A stretch of 64,000 nt of DNA from JBKBUF01 sp046290815. Lineage in GTDB: Bacteria > Bacteroidota > Bacteroidia > Cytophagales > Cytophagaceae. Made by a program: the position numbers and the translations under genes. Below the pieces are notes generated by a model. That model saw only the letters and a list, made by a program, of their open reading frames with translations. It made no database searches and had not been told where the DNA came from. Shown in pieces: positions 45,843 through 55,291 of the stretch (position 1 is the stretch's first letter; every line of letters begins with the position of its first letter). The DNA lies in contig JBKBUF010000014.1 in the NCBI GenBank assembly GCA_046290815.1, positions 55,422-119,421 of the forward strand. Reading direction: 5' to 3'.

Positions 45843-48277
45843 TATTCGTTTTCTTCTTTAAGTTTGTTTTTTACAGACCAACCGAAAATACCGGCAATGA
45901 ATATCAACAATATGATAGATCCGGCAAGTGATAATTTCTCACCCAGGTAATATGATCTTGGCTCAAACACAAATTCAATCTTGTTTTCGCCTGCAGGGAC
46001 AATCATCGCTCTAAGAATATAATTAGTCCTGAAATGCGGTACTAAATTTCCATTTACATAAGCATCCCAGCCTGGCTGGTAATAGATGTCGGAGAACACT
46101 GCCAGCTGTTCTGTATCCGAAATGGATTTGTAACTCAGTTTATTCGGATGGTAATTGGTTAGCTCTATACTTGCCGATGAATCAAATTGAATTGATTTTC
46201 CTTCCAGTAATTGCTGAAACTCCTTATCTACAATTGCGGTTGCGGAAGGATCGAAATCCTGAATGGCCTTAATTTCTTCATCAGGATTATCAACAAATTT
46301 ATAATCTTTCACAAACCATGCATTGCCTAATGCACCTGGATTCCTTTGAGCTGTGAGTTGACCCGATTGTTTATCCTGTATTATGAAATACTTTGTATTA
46401 AGCATGTTAATCGCATCCATATTGCTTCTGGTTAATGCAGAATCAATAATGTCCTGATACCTTCTTAATTTAATTGCACTATAACCTCCCAGAGATTTAT
46501 GAAAATAGGAGGTAAGGGCATCACTGGTCAGGTTTTGGGTAGTGTTAAACACTCTGAAATATGGATCTGAATCTGCCAGTATTTTTTCATCTGCAGGAGA
46601 CTTGGTGAAAATTTGTTTCTCCGGATTTTTTCTGTATTTAAAATCATCGTTGTTCAAATACCGCTTGCTCACAGGAAACATATCTAATAAGATCAATCCT
46701 CCTAGTATAACATAAAATGCCACCGGCTTGATTTTATCTGTAATAACAGCCCATATAGCTCCTGCTGCTGCAACCACAAAAAACAAGGATCTGAATGCGT
46801 CAGCTCTGAATTTACTTTGTCTGTCATCGATAATGGCATTTTGCAGCCAGTCCGGTAGCTGGCTGAAAACCTTCGCATCATTTTCGGAGCTGAAATCAAA
46901 AAATGCAGATCCTAATAAAGCAAATATCAAGGCAAGTCCGCCGGTGATAATTGTTGACCATTTCAGGCCATTCATAATTTCTTTTTTCTCAATATTGCCA
47001 GAGAGTATTTCTTTTAGAGTAATAAAGGCCAACAAGGCTGCAGTTACCTGTACCACACTCAGAATCATGGTAACAGATCTGAATTTATTATAAAGCGGTA
47101 CATAGTAATAAAAAATGTCAGTAAACCACATGAGATTTCTTCCCCATGAAAGCATAATTGCAAGAACTGTAGCAGCAAGGATCCACCATTTGGTACTTCC
47201 TTTGATCAGAAATAATCCAAGTACAAAAAGGAAGCAAACAATAGCGCCTATATAAACCGGCCCGGAAGTAAATGGCTGATCACCCCAATACAAGGGTACA
47301 TTTTCAGAGAAATTCTTTGCCTCTTTCTGGTAGCCCTGTCTGCTGAGAACATTGTATACTTCAGAATTTTTTCCTACATCTTCATGTGAACTTCCTCCAT
47401 AAAAATTTGGAATGAAAAGTGTAAACGTCTCCATTATTCCGTTGCTCCATGCTAGTGCATATTCCTTGTCAAGACCCTGGTCCTCACCGGCAGCAGCAGT
47501 GCTTAATACCGCACCGCCTCTTGTAGTAGCTTTGGAGTATTCCACCATGGTCCACAACTTTGAAATGTTGGGGCCTACTGCAATTGCAGCAGCAACAATT
47601 AAAAATCCTGTTGCTTTAATAAAAACAGGTAAGGTTTTGTTTCTGACTGCAAAAATAAGTTCTGCAATTCCGAAAATTACCAATAGGATAATCAGATAAT
47701 AAGTGATCTGGATGTGACCATAAAATATTTGCAGACTTAGAAACAGGGCAGTTATAGCTGCTCCTGTTAAATATCTACCTCTGAATGCCCATACTACCCC
47801 TGCAAGAATAGGAGACATGAGTGCCATGTTATATACTTTGTTGATATGACCAGCCTCAATGCTGATAAAATTGAAGCTTGCAAATGTATATGCTGCAGCT
47901 GCAATAAAGCTTATGTAATTATTTGCCTTATAAGCCTTCATTAATATATAGAATCCCAGAAATGAAAGAAAACATAATAAGACAGGGTTAGGTAATATGT
48001 CATTCAGTCCGTAATGAATATGCGTAAGGATGTTTTTGCCAAAGCCTCTCCAAACTGCCATGCCTCCAAAACTTGAATTAGACCATAGTATTTCATCACC
48101 GGTTTTTTCCTGCCAGGTGTTTGCTTCCTTTAAGCTTCCCATAAACTGGATCACATCGCTCTGCACCATTTTTTTGCCTGACAATACAGGTGAAAAATAA
48201 ATGAATAAAATGACAAGCATTAATCCTGCAGCAGCAAGGTGAGGTAATAATGATTTCAAAAAATTTTTAAAGTTCAT
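45842..48277 (-). CDS. YfhO-family membrane protein
   Basis: An 811-residue polytopic membrane protein with about a dozen helices and a large extracytoplasmic C-terminal region before a last helix. The opening LPHLAAAGLMLVILFIYFSP and the SDVIQFMG block are characteristic of the YfhO family, which is related to GT-C glycosyltransferases and in Firmicutes is linked to glycosylation of teichoic acids. Its role in Bacteroidota is not known. Coupling to an acetyltransferase supports a job in surface glycan decoration. Confidence 0.87.
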   Translation of the reverse strand: MNFKNFLKSLLPHLAAAGLMLVILFIYFSPVLSGKKMVQSDVIQFMGSLKEANTWQEKTGDEILWSNSSFGGMAVWRGFGKNILTHIHYGLNDILPNPVLLCFLSFLGFYILMKAYKANNYISFIAAAAYTFASFNFISIEAGHINKVYNMALMSPILAGVVWAFRGRYLTGAAITALFLSLQIFYGHIQITYYLIILLVIFGIAELIFAVRNKTLPVFIKATGFLIVAAAIAVGPNISKLWTMVEYSKATTRGGAVLSTAAAGEDQGLDKEYALAWSNGIMETFTLFIPNFYGGSSHEDVGKNSEVYNVLSRQGYQKEAKNFSENVPLYWGDQPFTSGPVYIGAIVCFLFVLGLFLIKGSTKWWILAATVLAIMLSWGRNLMWFTDIFYYYVPLYNKFRSVTMILSVVQVTAALLAFITLKEILSGNIEKKEIMNGLKWSTIITGGLALIFALLGSAFFDFSSENDAKVFSQLPDWLQNAIIDDRQSKFRADAFRSLFFVVAAAGAIWAVITDKIKPVAFYVILGGLILLDMFPVSKRYLNNDDFKYRKNPEKQIFTKSPADEKILADSDPYFRVFNTTQNLTSDALTSYFHKSLGGYSAIKLRRYQDIIDSALTRSNMDAINMLNTKYFIIQDKQSGQLTAQRNPGALGNAWFVKDYKFVDNPDEEIKAIQDFDPSATAIVDKEFQQLLEGKSIQFDSSASIELTNYHPNKLSYKSISDTEQLAVFSDIYYQPGWDAYVNGNLVPHFRTNYILRAMIVPAGENKIEFVFEPRSYYLGEKLSLAGSIILLIFIAGIFGWSVKNKLKEENE

Positions 48278-48354
48278 AAAAGGTTATCTGTTCAATCTGA
48301 AGGTAAAACTATTAATTTTATGTATAAGATTTAGTTTCTTTTTAAAAAATCGCT

Positions 48355-50112
48355 CTATTCCTCAGTAAAAGTTATTTCGATCTCGGTCCTGTTGTTTCTA
48401 AATCTGGCTTTTTTGTTGCGACCTTTGATCAAAGGATGAGATTCTCCATATCCTTTATAACCGATCCTGTCAGGAATAATTCCATTTTCACACAAAAACG
48501 AAGCTATGTTTTTTGCTCTTTCTTCCGATATTCTTTGGTTTTTCCTTTTGCCGCCTTTGTGATCAGTGTAAGAACGGATTTCTATGTTTTTTTCAGGATT
48601 ATATTTTAAATCCAATATCAGTAATTGCAACTTTCTTCTTTCATAGGCACTGATGCGTGTCTCTCGTTTATTATTTGCTATTCTGTCGAATTGTTTTTCT
48701 TTTCTCGCAGGTGTCAGATAGATGGTTTTGTCAATAGAATCTTTATCTGTGGGTATGGCAATAGGTTGCGGTGAATATCCTTCCAGGAGAGCAATAATCT
48801 CAAACTGTTTGCCTTGAGGAAGTATCAGGTGCAACCTGTGAAGTTCGTCTTCAAGCATCGTACTGTCAGTAGCTTCTCCAGTTTCAGGATCTATTTCTTT
48901 AAGAAAGAATCTTGCATTAATAGCGGTGGAATCATTGTTGTTGAAAATCGAAAGCGTGACAAACGAAGGTATTATATTTTCTTCCTGAGAAGGTTCAGAT
49001 TTTTCTGCACTTTCAATATCAGTTGTATCTTTCTTAATTTCCGTATCATTTTCTGCCAGTCTTTCCTTGACTTTCCTTTCTTTGAATTTTGGTTCTTTTA
49101 TTTTTTCAGGCTTTGGTTGTCTGACTACAGGTATACGGTAGATAAATTGGACTTCAGTGGCTCCTGTAGCATAAAGATTGGATGGCAAAGTGGAGGTAGT
49201 ATGGTCATAATTGAATGCTATTGTATATTTTCTCTGATGCAATTGCAAAGAAAAAACAGCAGCATCATTTATTCTGTAATAAGCTGATAGGGCTATTCTG
49301 GATTTTTCGAATCTTTCTCCCAAAATGGCCAGCTTTGCTCCTGCTGTAGTTCCTGCCATTATATAGGTAGCTGTACTTTGAAATGCCAAGAGAGAATTTG
49401 GAGTAAAATAAAAATTGTCTGATTCATATACAGTGTACCCACTGATAAATGTGTAGCGAATCGGTAACCTGGAAATAAAGCCTGCATAAGTACTTTCATC
49501 CGGGCTGTTGAGATGGTGCATTGATAACCCGGCAAAGTGTTTCATTCTGCCGGTTTCATCCTGATTATAATACAAAATTCCTCCTGAATAGGAGGGGTAG
49601 GCTGCAACTGTTGTTGCAAAAGGTTCACCATTACTTACAGTAAGGTTGGCATTGCCGCTACTGTTGGAATTGGACCATTGGGTTCCTGTTGTATAGGAGC
49701 CGGGTGACATTCTATGTTGTATGTAGGATGCTTCCCCTCCCATACTGATATAGTTGGACTTATGAACCCTGAAGTTAAATGCCAGAAAGGCATTAAAGGA
49801 ATATGTGCTAAACATGGCAAACTCCCCGGAAGATAGATGTGATAGTGAAATGCCGGATGCTCCCCAGCGCTTGTTGTTATGTGTTACAAAAGGGCAGGAG
49901 CCATAAATCTGGAAGCCGTTAATAGGGTCAGCAATTGTCCCCCATTGCCTCCTGTTGGCAATGCTGAAGTTTACATTGCTATTATTAGCATAAAGCGCAG
50001 TATTGGTAGTGGAAGGGTTAAGTTCGTATTGTGAAAATAAGGCATCCTGGCCTTTACAAATATTATTAATCAGCCAAAAGAAAATAATTATACTATAATA
50101 ATAAATTCTCAT
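48355..50112 (-). CDS. PorP/SprF barrel fused to an OmpA-type peptidoglycan-binding domain
   Basis: A 585-residue outer membrane protein. After a signal peptide, residues about 20-335 form a PorP/SprF barrel (DALFSQYELNPSTTNTAL, then alternating strands to VQFIYRIP). Residues about 336-385 are a Lys/Glu-rich linker, residues about 385-465 a beta domain, and residues about 470-585 an OmpA-like domain. The two residues that bind diaminopimelate in OmpA proteins are conserved at the right spacing: D517 in SYTDHKG and R532 in RISEERAKNI, 15 apart. Ordinary PorP/SprF proteins end after the barrel. The gene starts 6 bases after a type B cargo gene, so it is probably a dedicated export or anchoring partner for that cargo. 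Confidence 0.88.
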   Translation of the reverse strand: MRIYYYSIIIFFWLINNICKGQDALFSQYELNPSTTNTALYANNSNVNFSIANRRQWGTIADPINGFQIYGSCPFVTHNNKRWGASGISLSHLSSGEFAMFSTYSFNAFLAFNFRVHKSNYISMGGEASYIQHRMSPGSYTTGTQWSNSNSSGNANLTVSNGEPFATTVAAYPSYSGGILYYNQDETGRMKHFAGLSMHHLNSPDESTYAGFISRLPIRYTFISGYTVYESDNFYFTPNSLLAFQSTATYIMAGTTAGAKLAILGERFEKSRIALSAYYRINDAAVFSLQLHQRKYTIAFNYDHTTSTLPSNLYATGATEVQFIYRIPVVRQPKPEKIKEPKFKERKVKERLAENDTEIKKDTTDIESAEKSEPSQEENIIPSFVTLSIFNNNDSTAINARFFLKEIDPETGEATDSTMLEDELHRLHLILPQGKQFEIIALLEGYSPQPIAIPTDKDSIDKTIYLTPARKEKQFDRIANNKRETRISAYERRKLQLLILDLKYNPEKNIEIRSYTDHKGGKRKNQRISEERAKNIASFLCENGIIPDRIGYKGYGESHPLIKGRNKKARFRNNRTEIEITFTEE

Positions 50113-50118
50113 GTCCGA

Positions 50119-51186
50119 TTATTTCATTAGAAATACAGTTCCTGTCTGACTGTCCTTGAAAGTGATCGGATCCCCGCTGGTAAATTTACCTTCAATTTTC
50201 CAGATATAACTTCCTGTAGGTTGCAATTCATTTTTATAAGTGCCATCCCAGCCGGAGTTCATAATTTCATCAGGACTGCTGGTATGAAATACCAACTGCC
50301 CCCATTTGTTGTAAATGGAAAATTTGACGGTTTCAATTTCTTTACCGTAAACTTTAAAAGTATCATTCACATTATCCCCGTTCGGACTGAATAGCTCCGG
50401 AATAAAAAAATCATCAACTACGTTGATGTGAATTTTATCGGAAGCCTTACAACCATTAAAATCTGTAACTTTTAAGGTGTATTCTATAGATTTCGTGGGG
50501 GTACATACAGGCTTTTCTGCAAAAGGATTATCCAGGAAAGTTGCAGGTGACCATTCATACTTATCTCCACAGCAACCTTGTAGGTACACAGGTATACCTG
50601 GTTTAATTGAAATGGTACTATCGTAGCTAGCCCTGGCAGTGGCCATCCGGGGAAGGAATCTGAATGATTTGGTGGTACTGCAAGGTCCACCTTCAGGGTG
50701 AATAGCGGTTATTTGATAAAGTATAGGGCCTTCAGCTTTTACAATGGGAATAATATCATTTGGCTGCGGTTCCCAAATATAATCATAATAAGAAGGTAAC
50801 GACAAAGAAAATTCATCATGAATACATTTGGAGTAAGATTCTTCTAATTGCAATGACGGATAAGACTGGCAATACAATTCCAGGTAAGAGGTATCTGTGC
50901 AGTTGGCTTGGATTGCTATAAGCTTGACAGAATAATTTCCGGTATAGGCAAAGTGAAGATCAAATTCTTTTTTTTCGCTTTTTAGCAAACCGTTTACATA
51001 CCAGTGGTTAATTTCCGCATCTAATTGATTGAATAATTTGATTTGATTTCCGGTGCAATAATATGGGGTATTGACAGGATTTATCTGAGCAGCACGGCAA
51101 TCCTGGGCTGATATTTTACCAGGACAAAGTAATGTGATGAATGAACAAGCCAGTATCAGGAAACTGAAATACTTATTATAAGCCAA
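50119..51186 (-). CDS. T9SS type B sorting domain protein
   Basis: A 355-residue secreted protein with a signal peptide (to KISAQD), two or three Ig/PKD-like beta domains with Cys pairs, and a complete gliding-motility-type C-terminal domain (IPELFSPNGDNVNDTFKVYG, FSIYNKWGQLVF, WDGTYKNE). Type B domains direct export through T9SS. It is short for this class and lies between the anti-sigma-like gene (31 bases away) and the PorP-OmpA fusion gene (6 bases away), suggesting a co-regulated set. Confidence 0.9.
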   Translation of the reverse strand: MAYNKYFSFLILACSFITLLCPGKISAQDCRAAQINPVNTPYYCTGNQIKLFNQLDAEINHWYVNGLLKSEKKEFDLHFAYTGNYSVKLIAIQANCTDTSYLELYCQSYPSLQLEESYSKCIHDEFSLSLPSYYDYIWEPQPNDIIPIVKAEGPILYQITAIHPEGGPCSTTKSFRFLPRMATARASYDSTISIKPGIPVYLQGCCGDKYEWSPATFLDNPFAEKPVCTPTKSIEYTLKVTDFNGCKASDKIHINVVDDFFIPELFSPNGDNVNDTFKVYGKEIETVKFSIYNKWGQLVFHTSSPDEIMNSGWDGTYKNELQPTGSYIWKIEGKFTSGDPITFKDSQTGTVFLMK

Positions 51187-51216
51187 AGCCTTAAAATAAA
51201 GTTATATCAGACTAAA

Positions 51217-51786
51217 TTACTTATTTTTTTTGAATAATTGCCTGTAATTTAAAGTAGAATCTTTAAGGTTGATTTTCCTCTCAACCGAATTGTCTATTGG
51301 TGGTTCTACCATATCTACAGGTGGCTCAGATGGACTTTCAGTTATGGAAGGGCTGGTGACTTTTTCAGCAGACTCATTCAAAGCTTTATTTGATTTATTC
51401 TCATTCTTATCAAGTTGCTTTAAAGGTGAAGACTCTTTTATTACAGGTGTAATTTCCTCGATAAGTAGTTCACTTTCAATTTTATTATTAGTATGATCTT
51501 TTTCGATATCAGTTACTGATTCTACTGCATTGATACTGTCAGTGGCTTTGACTGAAAATTCATTGTCAGAAAGTACATTGTTAAAAACAGCAAATATGGT
51601 AATTCCTAAAGTGGCAGCAGAAATAGCAAAATTAAAATTATAGTATTTAAGAAGCAGGTTTAGCAGTTTGAAATTATGAATGTTAGAAGAAATTTTCTCC
51701 CATGCATCATCTGCAGGTTCAACCTCAAAATCATTGAACTTGTCCTGCATTGCCTCCCTCAAAAGTTTATCTTTTTCTTCTGACAT
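51217..51786 (-). CDS. Single-TM anti-sigma-like protein
   Basis: A 189-residue protein: a cytoplasmic N-terminus of about 50 residues with an acidic helix and a PADDAWEKISSNI block, one membrane helix at about residues 53-70 (FAISAATLGITIFAVF), and an extracytoplasmic, low-complexity Ser/Glu/Pro-rich tail. This layout, following an ECF sigma gene, fits the membrane anti-sigma proteins of Bacteroidota, although I cannot see a zinc-binding HxxxCxxC motif. Confidence in the regulatory role rests on context. Confidence 0.65.
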   Translation of the reverse strand: MSEEKDKLLREAMQDKFNDFEVEPADDAWEKISSNIHNFKLLNLLLKYYNFNFAISAATLGITIFAVFNNVLSDNEFSVKATDSINAVESVTDIEKDHTNNKIESELLIEEITPVIKESSPLKQLDKNENKSNKALNESAEKVTSPSITESPSEPPVDMVEPPIDNSVERKINLKDSTLNYRQLFKKNK

Positions 51787-51920
51787 AAAAAAATAATAAA
51801 TAAAAAGTAACTAACCTGCTTTGTTTAAATAATTACTTATACGATATCTTTTATTAAATAGATCCTTTTGTTGATAAAATAGTTGCATATCCGCCTAAAA
51901 ATCTTTGTAACAATTGAATT

Positions 51921-52475
51921 TCAGGCCAGTCTTTCTTCAATATTCATTATACCTTTAGCTTTTAGAACGGTCTGAAGCACCTTTTTTGCATGAAAAAACT
52001 GCGATTTTGAAGTCCCTTCAGAAATAGAAAGCATTTCGCCGATTTCTTTATGGGTATAACCCTCTATGGCATAAAGGTTAAACACTAATCTGTATCCTTC
52101 CGGCAATTCATTTATAAGATCAAGCAATTCATTGGCAGAAAGTTTTTCAACTGCTGAGGAGAAATCAACCAGATTATCGTCTTCCGGATCAATTTCTACT
52201 GATACCCTGAAAGTATCCCTCTGAACGTATTTGATGGATGTATTTACCGCAATTCTTCTAATCCAGCCTTCAAAACTTCCATTTCCGGAGTATTGATGCA
52301 GATTAGTAAAAATTTTAACAAAAACTTCCTGAAAAATGTCTTCTGCATCCGGACGTGACCGGGAATATCTATAGCATATACCCATTACAAGCCTTGAAAA
52401 TTTATTATATAAAATTTTCTGGGCTTCTCTGTTTCCACTTTTACAGTGCTGAATTAATTCTTCAATATCTGTCAT
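51921..52475 (-). CDS. ECF-type RNA polymerase sigma factor
   Basis: A 184-residue sigma-70 family ECF factor. Region 2 contains YRYSRSRPDAEDIFQEVFVKIF and FEGWIRRIAVN; region 4 contains LPEGYRLVFNLYAIEGYTHKEIGEMLSISEGTSKSQ, a helix-turn-helix. Length is typical. It lies 134 bases upstream of the anti-sigma-like gene, and probably controls that gene and the type B cargo/PorP-OmpA pair. In Porphyromonas an ECF factor, SigP, controls T9SS genes, a parallel that supports this reading. Confidence 0.92.
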   Translation of the reverse strand: MTDIEELIQHCKSGNREAQKILYNKFSRLVMGICYRYSRSRPDAEDIFQEVFVKIFTNLHQYSGNGSFEGWIRRIAVNTSIKYVQRDTFRVSVEIDPEDDNLVDFSSAVEKLSANELLDLINELPEGYRLVFNLYAIEGYTHKEIGEMLSISEGTSKSQFFHAKKVLQTVLKAKGIMNIEERLA

Positions 52476-52679
52476 TCAGACTGATGAGAATAGGTATGAG
52501 GCTAATTCAAGTAAAAATAGTAAAAATTCTCTAAATTTTAACCCTTTCAGTTAAGTATTTGATTCGTTGTTAAAGCAGGTCCGGGATTTAATAAGTTTTT
52601 AGAAAAATGCTTTCTGGTTAGTATGTTTTGAACATGCATAGGATAGTCCATGTTATTATGATTGATTTATTTTATAGTT

Positions 52680-52714
52680 TTTGACCTGTAATCTTCATTA
52701 TTTTACTAATTTTG
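52680..52714 (+). promoter_or_regulatory. Promoter of ffh (-33 TTTG, -7 TAATTTTG)
   Basis: TTTG at 52680-52683 and TAATTTTG at 52707-52714 are 23 bases apart, within the accepted range for Bacteroidota. The ffh ATG follows 26 bases later. The rest of the 265-base gap between the ECF sigma gene and ffh shows no other feature. Confidence 0.6.
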
Positions 52715-52740
52715 GCAGTTTTAAATCCATTTGATTCAAT

Positions 52741-54066
52741 ATGTTTGAAAATTTAAGCTTAAAGATTGATAAAGCTCTAAAGACGCTTAAAGGGCAGGGA
52801 AGTATTACAGAAATTAACGTTGCCAGCACTATCAAAGAAATAAGAAAGGCCTTAATAGACGCTGACGTTAACTACAAAGTTGCAAAATCTGTTACCGATA
52901 CCATAAAAGAAAAGGCTCTTGGAAGGGAAGTATTAATCGCTGTTTCTCCAGGACAGCTACTTGTTAAAATTGTAAGTGAAGAGCTTACAGAGTTGATGGG
53001 TGGCCAAAAAGAAGATATTAATATCAAAGGTGACCCGGGAATAATCCTTATTGCCGGTCTTCAAGGTTCCGGTAAAACTACCTTTTCTGCCAAGCTTGCC
53101 AATTTTCTTAAAAAGCAAAATAGAAACGTTTTACTTGCTGCCTGTGACATTTACCGTCCTGCCGCTATTGATCAGTTAAAGGTTTTGGGTGAACAGATAG
53201 GGGTAGAAGTATATGCCGAACCGGAAAATAAAAATGCAGTGCAGATAGCTAAAAATGCTATTGATTTTGCCAAAAAGAATAATAAGAAAATAGTAATCGT
53301 TGATACTGCCGGTCGTCTTGCCATAGATGAGCAGATGATGAAAGAGATTGCTGATGTAAAGACTGCTTTAAATCCTTCAGAGACACTTTTTGTGGTGGAC
53401 TCAATGACCGGTCAGGATGCAGTAAATACTGCGAAAACTTTCAATGACAGGCTTAATTTTGACGGTGTTGTATTAACAAAGCTTGATGGTGATACAAGAG
53501 GCGGTGCTGCTCTTTCGATAAGAGCTATTGTAGATAAACCAATAAAGTTTATCAGCACCGGTGAGAAGATGGAGGCAATGGACCTCTTTTATCCCGACCG
53601 TATGGCCCAGCGTATCCTGGGCATGGGTGATGTAATTTCACTTGTAGAAAGAGCTCAGCAGGTTTTTGATGAAGACCAGGCCAAAAGGCTTAATCAGAAA
53701 ATCAGAAAAAACCAGTTTAACTTTGATGACTTCTTATCGCAGATTCAGCAAATCAAAAAAATGGGTAGCATTAAAGATCTGATTGGTATGATTCCGGGAA
53801 TGAATAAAATGGTGAAGGATGTAGATATTGATGATAATGCTTTTAAGCCCATTGAAGCAATTATTAACTCAATGACAAAGGAAGAACGTGAAAATCCGGA
53901 CCTTATCAGCGGAGGTAGAAGAAAGAGAATTGCAGATGGTAGTGGTACTTCAATTCAACAAGTCAATAATCTTCTGAAGCAATTTAGTGATATGAGAAAG
54001 CTAATGAAGAATATGAATAAGATGGGCAAAAAGGGCTTGCCTAATATGAAGATGATGGGGAAATAG
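52741..54066 (+). CDS. ffh: Signal recognition particle protein
   Basis: A 441-residue SRP54-type GTPase that binds 4.5S RNA and signal sequences of inner membrane proteins at the ribosome. The N domain (residues 1-90), the G domain with AGLQGSGKTTFSAKLA, DTAGRLAID and TKLDGDTRGGAALS, and the Met-rich M domain ending KKGLPNMKMMGK are all present. Length is normal. The sequence directly after the stop carries AATTAAG heptamers like those after pfkA. Confidence 0.97.
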   Translation: MFENLSLKIDKALKTLKGQGSITEINVASTIKEIRKALIDADVNYKVAKSVTDTIKEKALGREVLIAVSPGQLLVKIVSEELTELMGGQKEDINIKGDPGIILIAGLQGSGKTTFSAKLANFLKKQNRNVLLAACDIYRPAAIDQLKVLGEQIGVEVYAEPENKNAVQIAKNAIDFAKKNNKKIVIVDTAGRLAIDEQMMKEIADVKTALNPSETLFVVDSMTGQDAVNTAKTFNDRLNFDGVVLTKLDGDTRGGAALSIRAIVDKPIKFISTGEKMEAMDLFYPDRMAQRILGMGDVISLVERAQQVFDEDQAKRLNQKIRKNQFNFDDFLSQIQQIKKMGSIKDLIGMIPGMNKMVKDVDIDDNAFKPIEAIINSMTKEERENPDLISGGRRKRIADGSGTSIQQVNNLLKQFSDMRKLMKNMNKMGKKGLPNMKMMGK

Positions 54067-54076
54067 ACTTAATAAA

Positions 54077-54096
54077 TAAGAATTAAGAATGAAATA
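54077..54096 (+). repeat. 20-base heptamer-type element after ffh
   Basis: TAAGAATTAAGAATGAAATA lies 11 bases after the ffh stop and is identical, in sense orientation, to the sequence beyond the pfkA stop (32648-32667, minus strand). Confidence 0.8.
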
Positions 54097-54152
54097 TGAT
54101 GAATGAAGGTGAGTGTTGATGTTCGTGATTTAGAATTTGTTATTTGAATATA

Positions 54153-54178
54153 AAAAAAGAGCCTTTCGGCTCTTTTTT
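54153..54178. terminator. Bidirectional terminator between ffh and pdhB
   Basis: AAAAAAGAGCC/GGCTCTTTTTT is a perfect 11-bp inverted repeat around TTTC with T-runs on both strands. It serves convergent genes and its right arm touches the stop codon of the minus-strand gene. Confidence 0.85.
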
Positions 54179-55154
54179 ATCTGTATAATACAGTATTTAA
54201 TGCTTGAATTGTCCTTTTTACATTCGGAAGAATTTCCTCTATGAGTGTAGGAGCGTAAGGCAGTGGAAGATCTCTGTTGGTAACTCTTGCTACGGGAGCA
54301 TCTAAGTAATCGAATGCATATCTCTGAACATGATAAGCAATTTCAGAGGATATGGAAGCTAATGGCCAGGCTTCTTCAAGTACCACCATTCTATTTGTCT
54401 TCTTTACTGATTGCACCAGAGTATGATAATCTATGGGCCTTACAGATCTTAAGTCAATCACCTCTACAGAAACCCCTTCTTTTTCCATTTCTGCAGCAGC
54501 CTGCAAAGCTATTTTCATAAATTTTCCGAAAGATACCAGAGTAACATCGTTACCTTCTTTTTTTACATCGGCAACTCCTATAGGAAGAAGGTATTCTCCT
54601 TCAGGAACTTCACCTTTGTCCCCGTACATTAATTCAGATTCCATGAATATTACCGGATCTTCATCACGTATGGAAGATTTCAGAAGTCCTTTAGCATCGT
54701 ATGGGTTGGAAGGAACCACTACTTTTAATCCGGGGCAGTTTGCATACCAGTTTTCAAAGTTCTGGCTGTGCTGTGAGCTAAGCTGACCAGCATTTCCTGT
54801 AGGACCTCTGAAAACAATAGGTACAGAATATTGCCCGCCCGACATGGACATCATCTTTGCAGCACTATTGATTATCTGGTCTATTGCAACCAGTGAAAAA
54901 TTAAAAGTCATAAATTCGATGATCGGACGCAGACCGTTCATTGCGGCTCCAACACCGATACCAGCAAAACCTAACTCTGCGATGGGAGTATCTATCACCC
55001 TTTTAGCGCCAAACTCTGCTAGCATTCCCTGGCTTACTTTGTAAGCACCGTTATATTCGGCTACTTCTTCACCCATAAGAAACACTTTCTCGTCCCTTCT
55101 CATTTCTTCAGACATAGCCTCTCTAAGTGCTTCTCTGAATTGTATTTCTCTCAT
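54177..55154 (-). CDS. pdhB: Pyruvate dehydrogenase E1 component, beta subunit
   Basis: A 325-residue E1 beta with the thiamine-dependent transketolase fold. MGEEVAEYNGAYKVSQGML, DTPIAELGFAGIGVGAA, VFRGPTGN with SSQHSQNFENWYANCPG, and the C-terminal DLRSVRPID block are typical. With E1 alpha it decarboxylates pyruvate and acetylates the lipoyl arm of E2; the alpha subunit and E2 are not in this window. The length is normal. Confidence 0.95.
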   Translation of the reverse strand: MREIQFREALREAMSEEMRRDEKVFLMGEEVAEYNGAYKVSQGMLAEFGAKRVIDTPIAELGFAGIGVGAAMNGLRPIIEFMTFNFSLVAIDQIINSAAKMMSMSGGQYSVPIVFRGPTGNAGQLSSQHSQNFENWYANCPGLKVVVPSNPYDAKGLLKSSIRDEDPVIFMESELMYGDKGEVPEGEYLLPIGVADVKKEGNDVTLVSFGKFMKIALQAAAEMEKEGVSVEVIDLRSVRPIDYHTLVQSVKKTNRMVVLEEAWPLASISSEIAYHVQRYAFDYLDAPVARVTNRDLPLPYAPTLIEEILPNVKRTIQALNTVLYR

Positions 55155-55239
55155 ATTTTATATTGCTCTATTGTTCCTGTAAAACTGCGTAAAAATAGGG
55201 ATTCATGCTTGAAAACACAAAAATAAGTCAGACAAAATA

Positions 55240-55272
55240 AAAAAGGCTGCCTTGTAATAGGCAGCCTTTCTT
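55240..55272 (-). terminator. Terminator after the OmpA/TPR lipoprotein gene
   Basis: The 10-bp stem AAAGGCTGCC/GGCAGCCTTT encloses an 8-base loop, and on the minus strand it is followed by a T-run, 20 bases past the lipoprotein stop. Confidence 0.85.
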
Positions 55273-55291
55273 TTACTTATGACCAATTTGA

